Positions 10,684 to 12,371 of a DNA stretch of 12,371 nucleotides are shown here, piece by piece. Each line of letters opens with the position of its first letter. Positions within the stretch are counted from its first letter, which is position 1. Where the stretch lies: the NCBI GenBank assembly GCA_021802595.1, contig JAJZRT010000045.1, positions 1 through 12,371 on the forward strand. The letters are read 5' to 3'. The position numbers and the translations under genes were made by a program. The DNA comes from Pseudomonadota bacterium. Lineage in GTDB: Bacteria > Pseudomonadota > Gammaproteobacteria > Burkholderiales > Thiobacillaceae. Under the pieces are notes generated by a model. It saw only the letters and a program-made list of their open reading frames with translations, was not told the origin of the DNA and did not search any database.

Positions 10684-12371
10684 TTAGGCCGGGGCATGCA
10701 GGACCAGAAGCGCGGTATTAACGCCGGTGCCCTCCCCGGCGAAGGTGCCCGCCGGCAAGTCTTCCCAGATGCCGCCAGTGGATTCCGCCAGGCCGCGCAA
10801 CTCGGCCGCCTGCCGGGGACCGTTGGCACAGATAGCCACCAGGCAACCGCCGGGCTTGAGCATCGAGTAAGCGTGCTTGATGTGCTTTATGTCGGCGGCG
10901 TTCTCGAAGGGCGGATTCATCAGCACCACGTCGAATTGCCCCAGCTCCTCGATGCTGCACTCCAGAAAATCCGCCTGCAGGATGGTTTGAGCCAGCCCGG
11001 ACGCCTTCAAAGCGTTGGCCAGGTCTAGATTTTTCTCTACGGCCACCACGTCCACGCAGGTTTGACGCAGCGCGCCAAAGCCAGAGGGCAGCACGCCCGG
11101 CATGGCCTCCAGGAGCCGGCCGGTGCCGGCGCTTGGTTCTAGCACGCGCTGGCCAATTTGAGGCCGAGCGATCTGCACCATTCTGGAAGCCAAGGCCGCC
11201 GGCGTCGGGAAAAGCTGCGGGGCGCTCACAACCCGCACGCCCTGGCGAAGCTGCGCGCGCATTGCATCGAAGGCGGCGGCGTCCGTCGTGGCTTCGTTCT
11301 GCGTGCCCTCGGTCGCCGTTGTCTGGGATTCGGTTGTCGTCTGCTCCTGCGGGCCGGCTGGCTCCGCCAGGTAGAAACCCCGGCCGTCTTCGGTGTCGGT
11401 AATCCGCCCCGCCTCGCGGGCCTCGATCACGTCAGCCAGGCTCATCATGGCCGTTAGTTTGTCCATGGGGATCGTGCGCGTGAAGTTGGCGCCACCGTTG
11501 CCCCAATTATCGAGCACCGACACGCTAACCCGGTTCACCTTCTGGATATACGACCAACCCCCGTATGGGGAAGCCCAGCAGCGACAAGCCCCGCCTTTTT
11601 CCGGCTTGATCTGATCTGCGGCCGTGCCTCCAGCGTCTCCCAGCATGGCGCGCTCATAGGCCAAGCGGTTGTCATAGTGGGCGATCCAGCGCGCAGCGTG
11701 AGCGATAATGCGCTCTTTGGCCCTTGTCGCCATTTTCAGGGCCTCATCGAGTCCCAGCTCTCCGCGCTCAAAGCGCATGCGGTTTTCAAAGGAAAGCCCG
11801 CCCTCGAAGGTGGCCAACAGCGCGGACAGCAATCCCCGGCCGTCTTTCAAGGTCGCCGTGCGGGCCTCCGGGTCGCGGTAGGCGTTGAGGAATTTTTCTG
11901 CCTCGGCCTTGTTGCGCTCGGCCTTGCGTTTGTCAGCCTCTAGGCCCTTGATCCTGCGCGCGCGCACGTCCGGCCGCTCTTTGTAGAGTGCCGCACCCAC
12001 GGCGCCAGCGGCTCGCCGCTTCCAGTAGTCGGCGGTGTCCCAAAGTTTGACGGCCTTTCTCATGCCGTTCTCGATGCGCTCCGCGTCCTTGCGCGCCCGG
12101 CGCTCGCTGTGATGCCCTATCAGGATCGGCTGACCAAAGGGAATATTGTCAGCGATGGCGTGCACCGCCTGGCGTGCTGCTTCGGCTTCCTGTTCGCGGT
12201 TACTGCTGTAATCCTCGAAGCGTTCGGCGCGGTCCTCCGCGCGCGCGACCAGGCTTTTATCCTCGTCTCCGATTTCGCCGCAAAGCTCAATAAGCATGTC
12301 CTCGCGTGCCGGCGTCCACATGGGTGCGACAAAAAGCTCTTGTTTCGGTGCCCACTTAAAGCCCACCAGAT
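10684..12371 (-). CDS. DUF3560 protein fused to a class I adenine-type DNA methyltransferase (5' end outside window)
   Basis: At least 561 residues; the frame stays open at the window edge. A GTG at 12366 could start it, but the DUF3560 motif FKWAPKQELFVAPMWTPARED already begins at residue 3 there, and family members usually have about 30 residues before it, so the true start probably lies outside. DUF3560 spans about 1-240 (GTG numbering), with IGHHSERRARKDAERIENGMRKA (83-105). An unclassified segment (240-335) and a Thr/Gln/Glu-rich linker (340-362) follow. The methyltransferase domain (about 380-560) has the AdoMet motif VLEPSAGTGR (408-417) and catalytic motif NPPF (484-487), the N6-adenine type. 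A target-recognition domain is not obvious. It may modify the plasmid or evade restriction; specificity is unknown. A dyad pair follows the stop. Confidence 0.88.
   Translation of the reverse strand, partial: LVGFKWAPKQELFVAPMWTPAREDMLIELCGEIGDEDKSLVARAEDRAERFEDYSSNREQEAEAARQAVHAIADNIPFGQPILIGHHSERRARKDAERIENGMRKAVKLWDTADYWKRRAAGAVGAALYKERPDVRARRIKGLEADKRKAERNKAEAEKFLNAYRDPEARTATLKDGRGLLSALLATFEGGLSFENRMRFERGELGLDEALKMATRAKERIIAHAARWIAHYDNRLAYERAMLGDAGGTAADQIKPEKGGACRCWASPYGGWSYIQKVNRVSVSVLDNWGNGGANFTRTIPMDKLTAMMSLADVIEAREAGRITDTEDGRGFYLAEPAGPQEQTTTESQTTATEGTQNEATTDAAAFDAMRAQLRQGVRVVSAPQLFPTPAALASRMVQIARPQIGQRVLEPSAGTGRLLEAMPGVLPSGFGALRQTCVDVVAVEKNLDLANALKASGLAQTILQADFLECSIEELGQFDVVLMNPPFENAADIKHIKHAYSMLKPGGCLVAICANGPRQAAELRGLAESTGGIWEDLPAGTFAGEGTGVNTALLVLHAPA

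Noticed and set aside
10200..10829. A 209-codon minus-strand frame, and the 118-codon frame to 10458
   Set aside because: They run through the palindrome and across the 3' end of the methyltransferase gene in another frame, are Pro/Arg-rich and show no family; they are typical chance frames in GC-rich DNA.

Overview
The window is a GC-rich stretch (apart from an AT-rich patch at about 5920-6060) whose genes all lie on the minus strand. They belong to the transfer region of a self-transmissible element, either a conjugative plasmid or an ICE, from a proteobacterium. The set comprises a TrbB-type ATPase, a TraG/VirD4 coupling protein, a DUF3363-type relaxase, a TraF-type S26 peptidase, a TrbN/VirB1-type transglycosylase and a DUF2840 protein. 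It recalls IncP-like P-type (MPF-T) systems and the Tn4371 family of ICEs. I see no replication, partition or integrase gene, so plasmid and ICE cannot be told apart. Beta- or gammaproteobacteria (Burkholderia, Xanthomonas or Pseudomonas type) is a guess from composition and gene families.

Layout, in the direction of minus-strand transcription from high to low coordinates. (1) 10684-12371: the 3' part of a DUF3560 protein fused to an adenine-type DNA methyltransferase, cut by the window edge. (2) 9990-10683: almost 700 nt without a convincing large gene but full of dyads. The main one is a ~287-nt imperfect palindrome (10213-10499) centred on an 11-bp stem with an AAA loop. (3) 9120-9989: ssb followed by a DUF1249 protein, behind a promoter with a dyad. 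(4) 6471-9047: a tightly packed operon of a 75-aa protein, a secreted PLD-family nuclease, a 74-aa protein, DUF2840, traF and trbN, most joined by start/stop overlaps. (5) 5899-6470: intergenic, with a candidate nic site (oriT), a relaxase-operon promoter containing an inverted repeat, a short tandem repeat and one doubtful ORF. (6) 124-5898: relaxase, traG, a ribbon-helix-helix protein and trbB, again nearly contiguous.

How the parts fit: the relaxase would nick at oriT and stay bound to the 5' end. TraG would couple the relaxosome to the type IV channel, with TrbB as the assembly ATPase. TraF would process pilin and TrbN would open peptidoglycan. If the nick is on the plus strand at about 6049/6050, as the TATCTTG|C match suggests, the plus strand enters the recipient first through 6050 to 12371, and relaxase-traG-trbB enter last. 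Then ssb and the methyltransferase lie in the leading region with the transferred strand as their template. The giant palindrome sits just upstream of ssb, where single-stranded-DNA promoters (Frpo/ssi type) are found in other plasmids. This is inference, but it is the most interesting hypothesis in the window.
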